From: Flavobacterium chryseum
Lineage (GTDB): Bacteria > Bacteroidota > Bacteroidia > Flavobacteriales > Flavobacteriaceae
Assembly: GCF_004362015.1 (NCBI RefSeq)
Contig: NZ_SNWW01000001.1
Span: 607,288-671,287 of the forward strand
DNA: 64,000 nt
Reading direction: 5' to 3'
Part shown: positions 48,101-55,460 of the stretch, one piece after another
Layout of the letters: each line of letters starts with the position of its first letter
How positions within the stretch are numbered: the stretch's first letter is position 1
The notes under the pieces: generated by a model
What the model was told of the DNA's origin: nothing
The model's input: the letters and a program-made list of their open reading frames with translations, nothing else
Database searches by the model: none
Position numbers and translations under genes: made by a program

Positions 48101-50530
48101 GAAGAAAAATTCAATACTTTAAAAACTGATTTTGAAAGCAAGTATAATCTGGGTGATTTATTCGAATTAAAATACCATACCGAAACGCTTAAAAAAGAAC
48201 TTGATGCAACGATTTTAGATTTTGCTCAAAACTTAAATGAATCGGAACGAAAAGAAGTTGCAGAAATTAAGAATCTGTTCTTAAAAGTAAATTCGTCTTT
48301 AGTAGACAGCATCGAAAATTATGAAAATTTAAGTTTATCAGAGATCGAAAATGAAATTATAGCGATCAACTCGAAGAAAATGTACTTTGATTTGTACGCT
48401 TCTTTTTTTGATGAAATTCAGGATGTAAATCCGTCGGTCATTCAATTATTAAAATTGAAAAAAATCCCTCTAGAACATCTGAAAATTACTTTGGCAGAAC
48501 GATCCTTAGAGAAATATTATGCGATCAATTATACGCATAAAAAGTTCAATATGGATTTGCTGCATACTTCCATTGAAAAAGTAAAAAGAATGGTGGCCGA
48601 TTTGTTAGAACTAAACGGAAAATACATCATTACAAAACAAGTAAGCAATCTTAAAGAATTGATTTTAACCTCTGAAATGTCCGTTTCCGGAATGACAGCA
48701 GAACAAAAAGAAAGCAAAAGATCGATTACCGAAGGAAGAAAAATTCTGGAAAATGAATTCAGCAAAAGCATCCGATTTAAATCGATTCGCGAATTAGCTT
48801 CTTCAGATTCGGGACAAATTATCCGTGAAATAAAACCCGTTTGGTTAATGAGTCCGTTGAGCGTTTCAGACACTTTACCGCTTGACGAAAACTATTTTGA
48901 TGTTGTAATTTTTGACGAAGCGAGTCAGATTACACTCGAAGAAGGTTTGGTGCCGATTTACAGAGCCAAACAAACCATTATTGTGGGCGACGAAATGCAA
49001 ATGCCGCCAAGTAATTTCTTTGGAAGTTCATCTGGAAACCAGGACGATTTATGGAAAGATGCAACCGAAGATGATGATGATTATTTCTCTTTAGATGCCG
49101 ATAGTTTCCTGACGCAGGGCGCGCGCAAATTCCCGTCGATAATGTTGGGCTGGCATTACCGAAGCAAACACGAAGCCTTGATTGGTTTCTCGAACGCTTC
49201 ATTTTATGACAGTAAATTGTTGACGATTCCGGATTTAAAAGATCACAGCAAAGTTGGTGAAGCCATAATTGTTCAGGATGTAAAAGAAGCGAAGAACAAT
49301 CTGGAACATTTATTCTCTAAACCAATATCCTATCATTATATTCAAAAAGGCGTTTACAATGCCCGTTCGAATACTTTAGAAGCGCAATATATTGCCAATA
49401 TAGTGCGCGAACTTTTGATTCAGAATAAAGAACAAAGTATCGGGATTGTTGCTTTTTCGATGGAACAGCAAAACGAAATCGAAACCGCGATAGAAGCACT
49501 TTGTATCGACGATAAAGTTTTTGAAAACCTAATTGAAGAAGAATACAAACGTATTGAAAACAACCAGTTTGTTGGGCTTTTTGTAAAGAATCTCGAAAAC
49601 GTGCAAGGAGACGAACGCGACATTATAATTATGAGTACGTGTTACGGATATAATCCGCAAGGGAAAATGTTGATGAATTTTGGACCAATTAACAAACGTG
49701 GAGGGGAAAAACGTTTGAATGTAATTTTCTCGAGAGCCAAGAAAAGTATGTGTGTCGTGAGTTCTATAAAATATACCGACATTAAAAATGAATACAACGA
49801 AGGCGCCAATTACTTTAGAAAATACCTTCAATATGCAGAACTCATTAGTTTGGGACAATTAGAAGCGGCCAATAATGTTTTGAATTCAATAAACAGCAAA
49901 AATAAAATTGAAACATCAAGTTTAATCGCCGATCAGGTTCAGGTAGAAGTGGAGAAAATGGGCTATTTCGCTACCAAAAATATTGGGCAAAGTAAATTTA
50001 AATGCCATTTAGGAATCAAAAAAGTAGCAGAAGATGAAGAGTTTGTTTTAGGAATTATGATCGATGATGATTTGCATTATGCGAATGATGATATTCTAGA
50101 GCAATATCTTTTAAGACCGGAAATTCTAAAAGCCAATGGTTGGACAGTTTGCCAAATTTATTCGAAAGACTGGATTGAAAACAAACCAAGAGTTTTAAAA
50201 ATGATTGCCGCAGCTTTGAAGAACGAATCATTTTTTGATGATGTAGAAATGGAGGAAAACCACATTGAAATCGAAGATGAAAATCTAAATAATACTATTG
50301 AAGGAGAATCTAACGGCAATATTAATTTCGAAAGATACCTAAACACATCAAACGGAAGTAATAAATTCTGGGAAATAAGTTCAGAAGGAAAAAATATAAC
50401 CGTTCAATACGGCAGAGTAGGCACGAAAGGACAAAAAATGGTAAAAGCCTTTGATAGCGATGAACAAGCCTTAAAAGAGAAACGAAAACTAATCGCTCAG
50501 AAGGTTGCCAAAGATTATTTTAAAGAGTAG
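45125..50530 (+). CDS. giant SF1 helicase: kinase-like N-terminus, DUF4011-type, WGR C-terminus
   Basis: An 1801-residue protein. Residues 1-220 resemble a kinase C-lobe (SIHNQGKVASLQDISTIYI, then TDIFILGMILAS and NRENRWKDLNEIVEKL) without glycine loop or catalytic Asp, so a pseudokinase-like module. A DUF4011-type segment follows (NRLFDNSKRNRLLYF, about 250-270). The SF1 core has Walker A G640-PPGTGKS-647, Walker B D1264-E-A-S, motif III VGDEMQMPPS, a NVQGDERDIIIMS motif and motif VI NVIFSRAKK. A split nuclease-like region (about 1610-1715, ILKANGWTVCQIYSKDW) lacks the usual ECDG. A WGR domain (about 1735-1795, FWEIS to VQYGRVGTKGQ) ends it. WGR occurs in PARPs and DNA-binding proteins. It probably acts on nucleic acid in defence or repair. 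Confidence 0.85.
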   Translation: MITPIKESAFYQFITENFQKGVFANDDIIAIIMPLLKTVASIHNQGKVASLQDISTIYIENQHFHITDDAFEIKDNTKVISAFFKSRSKAFEISGEHFNTTEIGESVNREYGDKSVSETDSENATKPSYVKDYSSFEFDFDHHDPLTDIFILGMILASIALQFDFTDIEDVKRFVEYRKKMYFLNSKINPAIANIILGMTELNRENRWKDLNEIVEKLQNYRDYNPETEYDLSSLIDAKIQNKNQFIHEKLRNRLFDNSKRNRLLYFQPNLKFLNLTVSSVPQALNYENIDPNAIFYWNAEISKKISNTSTISLNKYLEFQDNTYIVPTLDKIRLEANKDINEYGFSQLKLVLCNLNWFNTKEESSEKIVSPLLLASVTLTKKKGVKDDYSLEFLDSEVEINPVLANMLKDLYDIRLPETIQLSETKIETIYELLRVQVEKNSSGIVLDYIDKPKIKLIHSQAKQILTQFNKRSKKKEAIQDQRSLNYSYKPENFQPYGLELFRNYVFTQASSLEYLINSDIKQNPQFFNENKTIEREFYQLDEGDVNPFRWEFDTCNLILGNFNYKKMSLVRDYNQVIENDVESNVFKSLFNSLAQKDFKNELESGNSFTKTFNVVASDPTQNNAVKYSESGESYIIQGPPGTGKSQTIANLIANYVANGKKVLFVCEKRAALDVVFYRLKNQGLDDLCCLIHDSQADKKEFIFDLKQTFYDFTASKNNFQSIAKSRNNLVEKIDAEINKVAIFHDFMNAKIDEETDLTIKSIFDVLISNSHKALLDSLNILDDKAGLQDWNTHHELFEKLFEINQETNQSEFFSVHPFRFLKMDVFRKYQHISDLRKDLENSQEILENISERLDFVSIPREIDTFFEIQKFLRKAMSTFIYFDTNQSELLEPNSSLFRALENDVQTLLKLRSDIEKLAKQYPYWTNTISETDAKTALEIIRKNENSFFNFISSDYKKTKSEITAVYDLNKHAVKPSLSVILENYIAQFEQEEKFNTLKTDFESKYNLGDLFELKYHTETLKKELDATILDFAQNLNESERKEVAEIKNLFLKVNSSLVDSIENYENLSLSEIENEIIAINSKKMYFDLYASFFDEIQDVNPSVIQLLKLKKIPLEHLKITLAERSLEKYYAINYTHKKFNMDLLHTSIEKVKRMVADLLELNGKYIITKQVSNLKELILTSEMSVSGMTAEQKESKRSITEGRKILENEFSKSIRFKSIRELASSDSGQIIREIKPVWLMSPLSVSDTLPLDENYFDVVIFDEASQITLEEGLVPIYRAKQTIIVGDEMQMPPSNFFGSSSGNQDDLWKDATEDDDDYFSLDADSFLTQGARKFPSIMLGWHYRSKHEALIGFSNASFYDSKLLTIPDLKDHSKVGEAIIVQDVKEAKNNLEHLFSKPISYHYIQKGVYNARSNTLEAQYIANIVRELLIQNKEQSIGIVAFSMEQQNEIETAIEALCIDDKVFENLIEEEYKRIENNQFVGLFVKNLENVQGDERDIIIMSTCYGYNPQGKMLMNFGPINKRGGEKRLNVIFSRAKKSMCVVSSIKYTDIKNEYNEGANYFRKYLQYAELISLGQLEAANNVLNSINSKNKIETSSLIADQVQVEVEKMGYFATKNIGQSKFKCHLGIKKVAEDEEFVLGIMIDDDLHYANDDILEQYLLRPEILKANGWTVCQIYSKDWIENKPRVLKMIAAALKNESFFDDVEMEENHIEIEDENLNNTIEGESNGNINFERYLNTSNGSNKFWEISSEGKNITVQYGRVGTKGQKMVKAFDSDEQALKEKRKLIAQKVAKDYFKE

Positions 50531-50542
50531 CATTTCGTAATT

Positions 50543-50628
50543 AAACACATAGAAACATAGATTTTACCATTAAGAGATTAAGGTTCATTAAACAGTATGG
50601 CTTAATTTTTCTTAATCTCTTAATGGTA
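50543..50628. repeat. ACACATAG arm plus perfect 18-bp palindrome
   Basis: AAACACATAGAAACATAG (50543-50560) is identical to the left arm of the element at 20316. Directly after it, TACCATTAAGAGATTAAG (50565-50582) is perfectly complementary to 50611-50628. The structure follows the helicase stop codon and may end its transcript. Confidence 0.65.
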
Positions 50629-50682
50629 GAAAAAAATCATTTTAATCGTTGAAAATCTGTGGTTAAAAAATAAAAACACAAG

Positions 50683-50703
50683 TTTGCGTAAATTTTACAC
50701 AAA
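50683..50703. promoter_or_regulatory. candidate NrtR operator, distal site
   Basis: A 21-bp imperfect palindrome with ends TTTGCGTAAA and TTTACACAAA-like halves, centred 52 bp (about five helical turns) upstream of the proximal site. NrtR operators are characteristically 21-bp palindromes. Confidence 0.6.
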
Positions 50704-50708
50704 ATAAA

Positions 50709-50738
50709 TTGTTTAATAAAAATATTAATCTATATTTG
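50709..50738 (+). promoter_or_regulatory. promoter of the NAD/ADP-ribose unit
   Basis: TTG at 50709-50711, a 19-base spacer, then TATATTTG at 50731-50738: a close match to the Bacteroidota -33/-7 pattern. The -7 box overlaps the proximal operator-like palindrome by four bases. The start codon is at 50766. Confidence 0.65.
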
Positions 50739-50755
50739 CGTATAATTAACGCAAA
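50735..50755. promoter_or_regulatory. candidate NrtR operator, proximal site
   Basis: TTTGCGT and ACGCAAA are perfect inverted arms around a seven-base AT centre, 21 bp in total. The site overlaps the -7 box and the predicted transcription start, so binding would repress. Confidence 0.68.
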
Positions 50756-50765
50756 CTAAAAAACT

Positions 50766-51593
50766 ATGATACTTAACCTAGACCAAAAATTCACTCCGAT
50801 AACCAATCAGGAAGAAATCAAATTTCAAAGTTTTACATTTTCTGGAGGAGAACCTCACATTAAAATCAATCCCGATTTTGATCACAATCAGAAAGTAACC
50901 ATCACACACCGATTAAACTCATTCAACGATTTAGGATTGTTGTGTATAACGGTAGATGCTTTGCGCAGAATGGACGTTAAGGTAATCGATTTGTTTATTC
51001 CGTATTTCCCGGCAGCAAGACAAGATCGTGTGATGATAAAAGGAGAATCTTTATCTGTAAAAGTATATGCAGATATTATGAATACGCTTCAATTCAATAA
51101 AGTTTCTGTTTTTGATGCGCACTCAGAAGTTACTCCGGCATTGGTAAACAATTGCGAAGTGATTCCGAATCATACTTTTATCAAGGAAGTTTTAAAAGTA
51201 ATTGGTGAAAACGTAAAATTGATTTCTCCTGACGGTGGCGCTTTGAAAAAAATCTACAAAGTTTCTGAATTTTTAGGTGGAGTTCCTGTTGTAGAATGCA
51301 GCAAAAGCCGTGATGTGAAAACTGGAAAATTATCTGGTTTTAAAGTATATGAAGATGATTTAAACGGAATTGATTGTTTAATTGTCGATGATATTTGCGA
51401 TGGCGGCGGAACTTTCGTTGGCTTAGCAGAAGAATTAAAAAAGAAAAATGCCGGTAAATTATACTTAGCCGTAAGCCACGGAATTTTCAATAAAGGATTT
51501 GAAGTTTTAGATTGTTTTGACAAAATATTTACAACGAATTCAGTAAAAGATTTCGACAATGAAAAAGTTGAGGTTGTAAAATTAGAATTATGA
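50766..51593 (+). CDS. divergent ribose-phosphate pyrophosphokinase homologue
   Basis: A 275-residue member of the PRPP-synthetase family, shorter than housekeeping Prs (about 310). Retained motifs are FPAARQDR (R85-Q-D-R88), the DAH of FDAHSE (D117, H119), PDGGALKK, and a PRPP loop IVDDICDGGGTF (about 206-217), where Prs usually has DMIDTGG. It should transfer pyrophosphate to a ribose 5-phosphate moiety. In this setting, ADP-ribose 5-phosphate end chemistry, as in the phage NAD-rebuilding pathway, is as plausible as PRPP for NAMPT. It is the first gene after the regulated promoter and overlaps the next by four bases. Confidence 0.82.
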   Translation: MILNLDQKFTPITNQEEIKFQSFTFSGGEPHIKINPDFDHNQKVTITHRLNSFNDLGLLCITVDALRRMDVKVIDLFIPYFPAARQDRVMIKGESLSVKVYADIMNTLQFNKVSVFDAHSEVTPALVNNCEVIPNHTFIKEVLKVIGENVKLISPDGGALKKIYKVSEFLGGVPVVECSKSRDVKTGKLSGFKVYEDDLNGIDCLIVDDICDGGGTFVGLAEELKKKNAGKLYLAVSHGIFNKGFEVLDCFDKIFTTNSVKDFDNEKVEVVKLEL

Positions 51594-52408
51594 ATAAAAA
51601 TTATAGAGTAGAAATAGCAAATAAAACCTTAGAAATCGTAAAGAATGGCTTTTATGAATATAAAGGAAAAAAGATTGTTATAGAAAAAGAACTCAAAGAA
51701 TCTATAGAAAACACGTTTACAATTGCACCAGATGATTGGGACACAATCTTGAAAAATCCAATTGAAAATAAGTTTGAAACAGAAATTATTACGAAAAACT
51801 GTTCTGCTATTGAAGCAATTGATCAGGAGAAAAACGGTAAAATTTGCGTCTTGAATTTCGCTTCGGCAAAAAATCCAGGCGGTGGGTTTTTAGGAGGTGC
51901 TTCAGCTCAGGAAGAAAGTTTGGCCAGATCTTCAAACCTTTATGAAACGCAAATCAAAGACAAAGCGATGTATGATTTTAACAGAAATCAGTCTTCGTTT
52001 TTATATTCAGATTACATGATCTATAGTCCGAATGTTTTGTTTTGGAACGATGATAATGGAAATTATTTTGAAAAGCCATTAGTTGCAGACGTAATTACAG
52101 CACCAGCACCAAATAAAGGCGCGATGCTGCAGCATAATAGGCAAGAAGAAATTGCTGAAACAGAAGAGGTTTTAAAAAACAGAATGGATAAAGTTTTGGC
52201 AATTGCTCTAAAGCAAAAGAGTGACACCATTATTTTGGGAGCTTGGGGTTGCGGTGTTTTTAGAAACGAACCCAAAGATGTAGCGTATTTATTCAAAGAA
52301 ATTATTGCAGAAAAATATGCAGGTGCTTTTAAAAAAATAGTCTTTGCAATATTTAGTAATTCCGAAAAAAAATCAAGTTTTAAGTATTTCGAAGATGCGT
52401 TTAATTAG
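51590..52408 (+). CDS. microbial PARG-like macrodomain protein (TIGR02452 type)
   Basis: A 272-residue cytosolic protein of the bacterial-type poly(ADP-ribose) glycohydrolase family, which cleaves ADP-ribose from modified macromolecules. The diagnostic signature is present: NFASAKNPGGGF with G97-G-G99, then Q107-E-E109 in GGASAQEESLARSS. The later block ILGAWGCGVFRNEP is also typical. It is translationally coupled (4-base overlap) to the PRPP-synthetase homologue, so released ADP-ribose could feed that enzyme. Free ADP-ribose sensing by the NrtR regulator would close a loop; this is inference. Confidence 0.86.
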   Translation: MNKNYRVEIANKTLEIVKNGFYEYKGKKIVIEKELKESIENTFTIAPDDWDTILKNPIENKFETEIITKNCSAIEAIDQEKNGKICVLNFASAKNPGGGFLGGASAQEESLARSSNLYETQIKDKAMYDFNRNQSSFLYSDYMIYSPNVLFWNDDNGNYFEKPLVADVITAPAPNKGAMLQHNRQEEIAETEEVLKNRMDKVLAIALKQKSDTIILGAWGCGVFRNEPKDVAYLFKEIIAEKYAGAFKKIVFAIFSNSEKKSSFKYFEDAFN

Positions 52409-52475
52409 ATCAATTGGTCTAAATAAGTTTTAAGTTACTTGAAACAACAAACTATTAACAATAAACCAAAAAGCA

Positions 52476-52811
52476 ATGAGTGATGATTTAAAACCAAGAT
52501 TCATTGAGTCTTTAAAAAGAAACAATGATCAGATTAGAGAAGACAGAGCCAAAACAATTGGTGAAGATTCTGAACTAATTTACAGACGCAGAGTAGAAGA
52601 TATAGAATTAAAAATAAAAAGGCTGGAAAGAGAGCAGGAAGGCCTTATCGATATTAGTCCGCTGGATAAAAACAGTTTAACATTTGCCGATTTTCAACCA
52701 GAAGCTTTTGTAAAAAAAGATATGGAGCTTTCGCTGACCATCAGAAACCTGAACATTCAGTTTGAAGTAACAAAAAAGAGATTCGAATATTTATTTGGTA
52801 AAACATTTTAG
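52476..52811 (+). CDS. small coiled-coil protein of unknown function
   Basis: A 111-residue, charged, mostly helical protein. A coiled coil is likely at about residues 35-57 (YRRRVEDIELKIKRLEREQE) and a second helix at about 84-108. There is no known motif. It ends two bases before the von Willebrand A gene, so the two products probably work together. It could be a chaperone, adaptor or assembly partner. Confidence 0.7.
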   Translation: MSDDLKPRFIESLKRNNDQIREDRAKTIGEDSELIYRRRVEDIELKIKRLEREQEGLIDISPLDKNSLTFADFQPEAFVKKDMELSLTIRNLNIQFEVTKKRFEYLFGKTF

Positions 52812-52813
52812 TT

Positions 52814-53674
52814 ATGGGAGGTACAAGATATGATTTAGGCGCTCGCGACAGCAGAGCAAAAAAAGCAGGTTACGGATTTAAATCTGCAAGTGAGATTTTC
52901 GTGCAAAATCAAATAGGATTAGCACATGAATCTATGAACCCGAACGGCATTACTTTTAGAGAAGCCAGAGATTCTGAAGTTCATCCTAACACAGTTCCAA
53001 TTATTTTAGGATTAGACGTTACAGGAAGTATGGGACACGTTCCGCACGAATTAATCAAAGAAGGGCTCCCGAAATTAATGGGCGGAATTATTCAGGGCGG
53101 CGTTCCGGATCCGGCACTTTTGTTTTTAGGAATTGGAGATCACGAATGCGACAGATTTCCGCTTCAGGTTGGACAATTTGAATCTGGCGATGAAGAACTG
53201 GATATGTGGTTAACCAGAACGTACATTGAAGGCGGAGGCGGAGGAAATGCAGGAGAAAGTTATTTATTAGCCTGGTATTTTGCAGCTTTTCATACCAAAA
53301 CCGATGCTTTTGAAAAAAGAGGGCAAAAAGGATTGTTGTTTACCGTTGGGGATGAACCGGGTTTAAAAACGCTTCCGGCATCAGCAGTAAAAGAAATTAT
53401 GGGTTCTGGACAACATACTTATACGCATACTGAATTATTGGCAGAAGCCCAAAAACGCTACGATGTTTATCACATCAGTTTGCTGCATTCAGATCAAGCG
53501 ATAAGAGCAGATGTGGAGTGGAAAGAATTACTTGGACAAAATTGTTTGTCTATCCAGGATCATAAAGAAATTCCGAATCTAATCATAAAAATCATTTGCG
53601 ATAAACGTAAAAGTTCAGGATCAGGATTAGGAACAATTCCGCTTGACGGATTAGATACTATTGAAATGCTATAA
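52814..53674 (+). CDS. von Willebrand factor A-like protein
   Basis: A 286-residue cytosolic protein with a vWA-type fold. The strand and metal-site motif IILGLDVTGSMG gives D68-x-T70-x-S72, a MIDAS with Thr in place of the first Ser. Other notable segments are GIGDHECDRFPLQVGQFESG and the glycine run IEGGGGGNAGESYLLAWYF. vWA proteins commonly assemble AAA+ or nucleotide-linked complexes. It follows the coiled-coil gene by two bases and ends before a palindromic element at 53681-53815. No enzymatic function can be claimed. Confidence 0.78.
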   Translation: MGGTRYDLGARDSRAKKAGYGFKSASEIFVQNQIGLAHESMNPNGITFREARDSEVHPNTVPIILGLDVTGSMGHVPHELIKEGLPKLMGGIIQGGVPDPALLFLGIGDHECDRFPLQVGQFESGDEELDMWLTRTYIEGGGGGNAGESYLLAWYFAAFHTKTDAFEKRGQKGLLFTVGDEPGLKTLPASAVKEIMGSGQHTYTHTELLAEAQKRYDVYHISLLHSDQAIRADVEWKELLGQNCLSIQDHKEIPNLIIKIICDKRKSSGSGLGTIPLDGLDTIEML

Positions 53675-53680
53675 ATGTTT

Positions 53681-53815
53681 TACACATAGGAACATTTTTT
53701 TTTTAATTAAAAATTGAGAATTAAAAATTAAAAATTAAAGATTTCACATAGTACTATGATTTATTATAAGTGAAACGCCTTTTTAGGTTCTGTAGAGCTA
53801 TGTTTCTATGTGTTT
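53681..53815. repeat. ACACATAG-type palindromic element, copy 2
   Basis: A degenerate left arm (TACACATAGGAACAT, 53681-53695), the core AGTGAAACGCCT and the right arm CTATGTTTCTATGTGTTT (53798-53815) match the copy at 20316-20449 in order and spacing. It separates the vWA gene from the PurA-like gene. Confidence 0.68.
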
Positions 53816-53832
53816 AAATAATATTAAAATAA

Positions 53833-54915
53833 ATGAAAACAGCTCAAATAGTTATAGGTTTAGGATTTGGTGATGAAGGAAAAGGAATTACAACAGATTT
53901 TCTGTCGAAACAAAATCCTGAATCTATAGTTATTCGGTTTTCAGGAGGACAACAAGCAGCGCATACCGTAATGATTGGCGATAAAAAACACGTTCACTCT
54001 AGTTTTGCAAGTGGTGCGCTTCGCGGTTTGCCTTCTTATTACAGCGAACATTGCACGATTCATCCGGTTTTTTTATATAATGAAAAAATAGAATTGGAAG
54101 AACAAGGAGGAAATACAGAACTTCATATTCATCCTTTGGCAAAAATCACAACGCCTTTTGATGTTTGGCAAAACAGAAACAACGTTAAAAATTTAGATCA
54201 CGGAACTTGCGGCAAAGGAGTTGGAGCCACAATGAAACGTAATGAAGGTCCGTACAAACTATATGCAATAGATTTGATTGCGCCTCGCCAAATGCTTTTA
54301 GAAAAGTTAGAAAAGATCGCTTATTATTATGGTTTTCTAAATGAAAGTGAAATCGATGAAGAAGTAAATCATTATCTCAAAGTTATCGATAAAATGGAGT
54401 GGAATATCATTGATTACAGCTTTTTAGAAGAGTATTCGAATCTGATTTTTGAAGGAAGCCAAGGGATTTTACTAGATATGGATCACGGCATCTTCCCGAA
54501 TGTAACGTACGCGAATACAACCTCAAAAAATGCATTTGAAATCTGTCAAAAGTTGCAAATTGAAGACATTGAAATGTATTATGTGACCAGAAGTTATTCA
54601 ACCCGACACGGAAGTGGCTGGATGAGCAATGAAAAGGAATTAAAATTAAAAAACAACGAAGAAGAAACCTGTGTTTACAACGATTTTCAAAGAGAATTTA
54701 GAACAGGCGATTTAGATTACGATCTTTTAAATTATAGTTTAAAATTAGATGCAGCTTATAGTCCGAATGCGAAAAGAAATCTGGTTGTAACCTGTATGGA
54801 TCAGATTGAAATTGATTACGAATTCGAAAAGTTAACAACAGACTTTACAGAAATCTACGGATCATTTTCACCCGATTCTAAAGATTTTAAAAACATAACT
54901 TCTTTGTTTCAATAA
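53833..54915 (+). CDS. adenylosuccinate-synthetase-like protein, short form
   Basis: A PurA homologue of 360 residues against about 425 for housekeeping PurA. Conserved elements are the GTP loop GFGDEGKG (D14, K17), RFSGGQQAAHTV with H44 (PurA has QGGNNAGHTV), and FEGSQGILLDMDHG followed by NTTS. The catalytic Asp and His are kept, so ligase chemistry (IMP-like substrate plus aspartate and GTP) is possible. The substitutions and shorter C-terminus suggest another purine substrate. A normal purA is presumably elsewhere. It lies nine bases before the NADAR gene, hinting at a role in a modified-purine or ADP-ribosyl pathway. Confidence 0.78.
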   Translation: MKTAQIVIGLGFGDEGKGITTDFLSKQNPESIVIRFSGGQQAAHTVMIGDKKHVHSSFASGALRGLPSYYSEHCTIHPVFLYNEKIELEEQGGNTELHIHPLAKITTPFDVWQNRNNVKNLDHGTCGKGVGATMKRNEGPYKLYAIDLIAPRQMLLEKLEKIAYYYGFLNESEIDEEVNHYLKVIDKMEWNIIDYSFLEEYSNLIFEGSQGILLDMDHGIFPNVTYANTTSKNAFEICQKLQIEDIEMYYVTRSYSTRHGSGWMSNEKELKLKNNEEETCVYNDFQREFRTGDLDYDLLNYSLKLDAAYSPNAKRNLVVTCMDQIEIDYEFEKLTTDFTEIYGSFSPDSKDFKNITSLFQ

Positions 54916-54923
54916 AGGAAAAA

Positions 54924-55451
54924 ATGAAATACAATATAGAAAATATACCCACAGAAAGTAAGTTTTTATTTTTCTGGGGACATCAGCCAAGTAAAGACGG
55001 AACGATAACCAAAACTTGTTTTAGCCAATGGTGGTTAAGTTCTTTTGAAGTCGATAAAGTCATTTACAAAACCACAGAACACTGGATGATGGCCAAAAAA
55101 GCCGAATTGTTTAACGATCATGAAGTTTTAGAAAAAATCATTAAAGCCAATTCTCCTGCCGAAGTCAAAAAATTTGGAAGAGAAGTTAAAAATTATGATG
55201 ATAAACTTTGGCTAGCGAATCGATATGAAATCGTGAAACAGGGAAATTATCATAAATTCAGTCAGAATAAAGATCTTAAAACATTTTTATTAAATACAAA
55301 AGACAGAGTTTTGGTTGAAGCAAGTCCGGTTGACCCAATTTGGGGAATTGGTATGGCGAGCGATCATAAAGATGCTTTGAATCCGGAGAAATGGAAAGGA
55401 TTGAATCTTTTGGGTTTTGCTTTGATGGAAGTTAGGGATGAATTGAGATAA
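54924..55451 (+). CDS. NADAR family protein (YbiA-like)
   Basis: A 175-residue N-glycosidase-type protein. Family features are LFFWGHQPS (W18-G19), FSQWWLSSFEVD, and the catalytic region YKTTEHWMMAKKA with E52, then the WLANRYEIVKQGNY and DPIWGIGM blocks. NADAR proteins remove ADP-ribose from guanine in nucleic acids or cleave related N-glycosidic bonds. A second ADP-ribose-removing enzyme besides the PARG-like protein points to reversal of more than one kind of ADP-ribosylation. It is close behind the PurA-like gene. Confidence 0.88.
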   Translation: MKYNIENIPTESKFLFFWGHQPSKDGTITKTCFSQWWLSSFEVDKVIYKTTEHWMMAKKAELFNDHEVLEKIIKANSPAEVKKFGREVKNYDDKLWLANRYEIVKQGNYHKFSQNKDLKTFLLNTKDRVLVEASPVDPIWGIGMASDHKDALNPEKWKGLNLLGFALMEVRDELR

Positions 55452-55460
55452 GTTATAGAT

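Noticed and set aside
53833..54915. Phage-type PurZ (diaminopurine synthesis)
   Set aside because: The catalytic Asp of the GDEGKG loop is kept, and no companion diaminopurine genes are present. It remains a divergent PurA-like protein.
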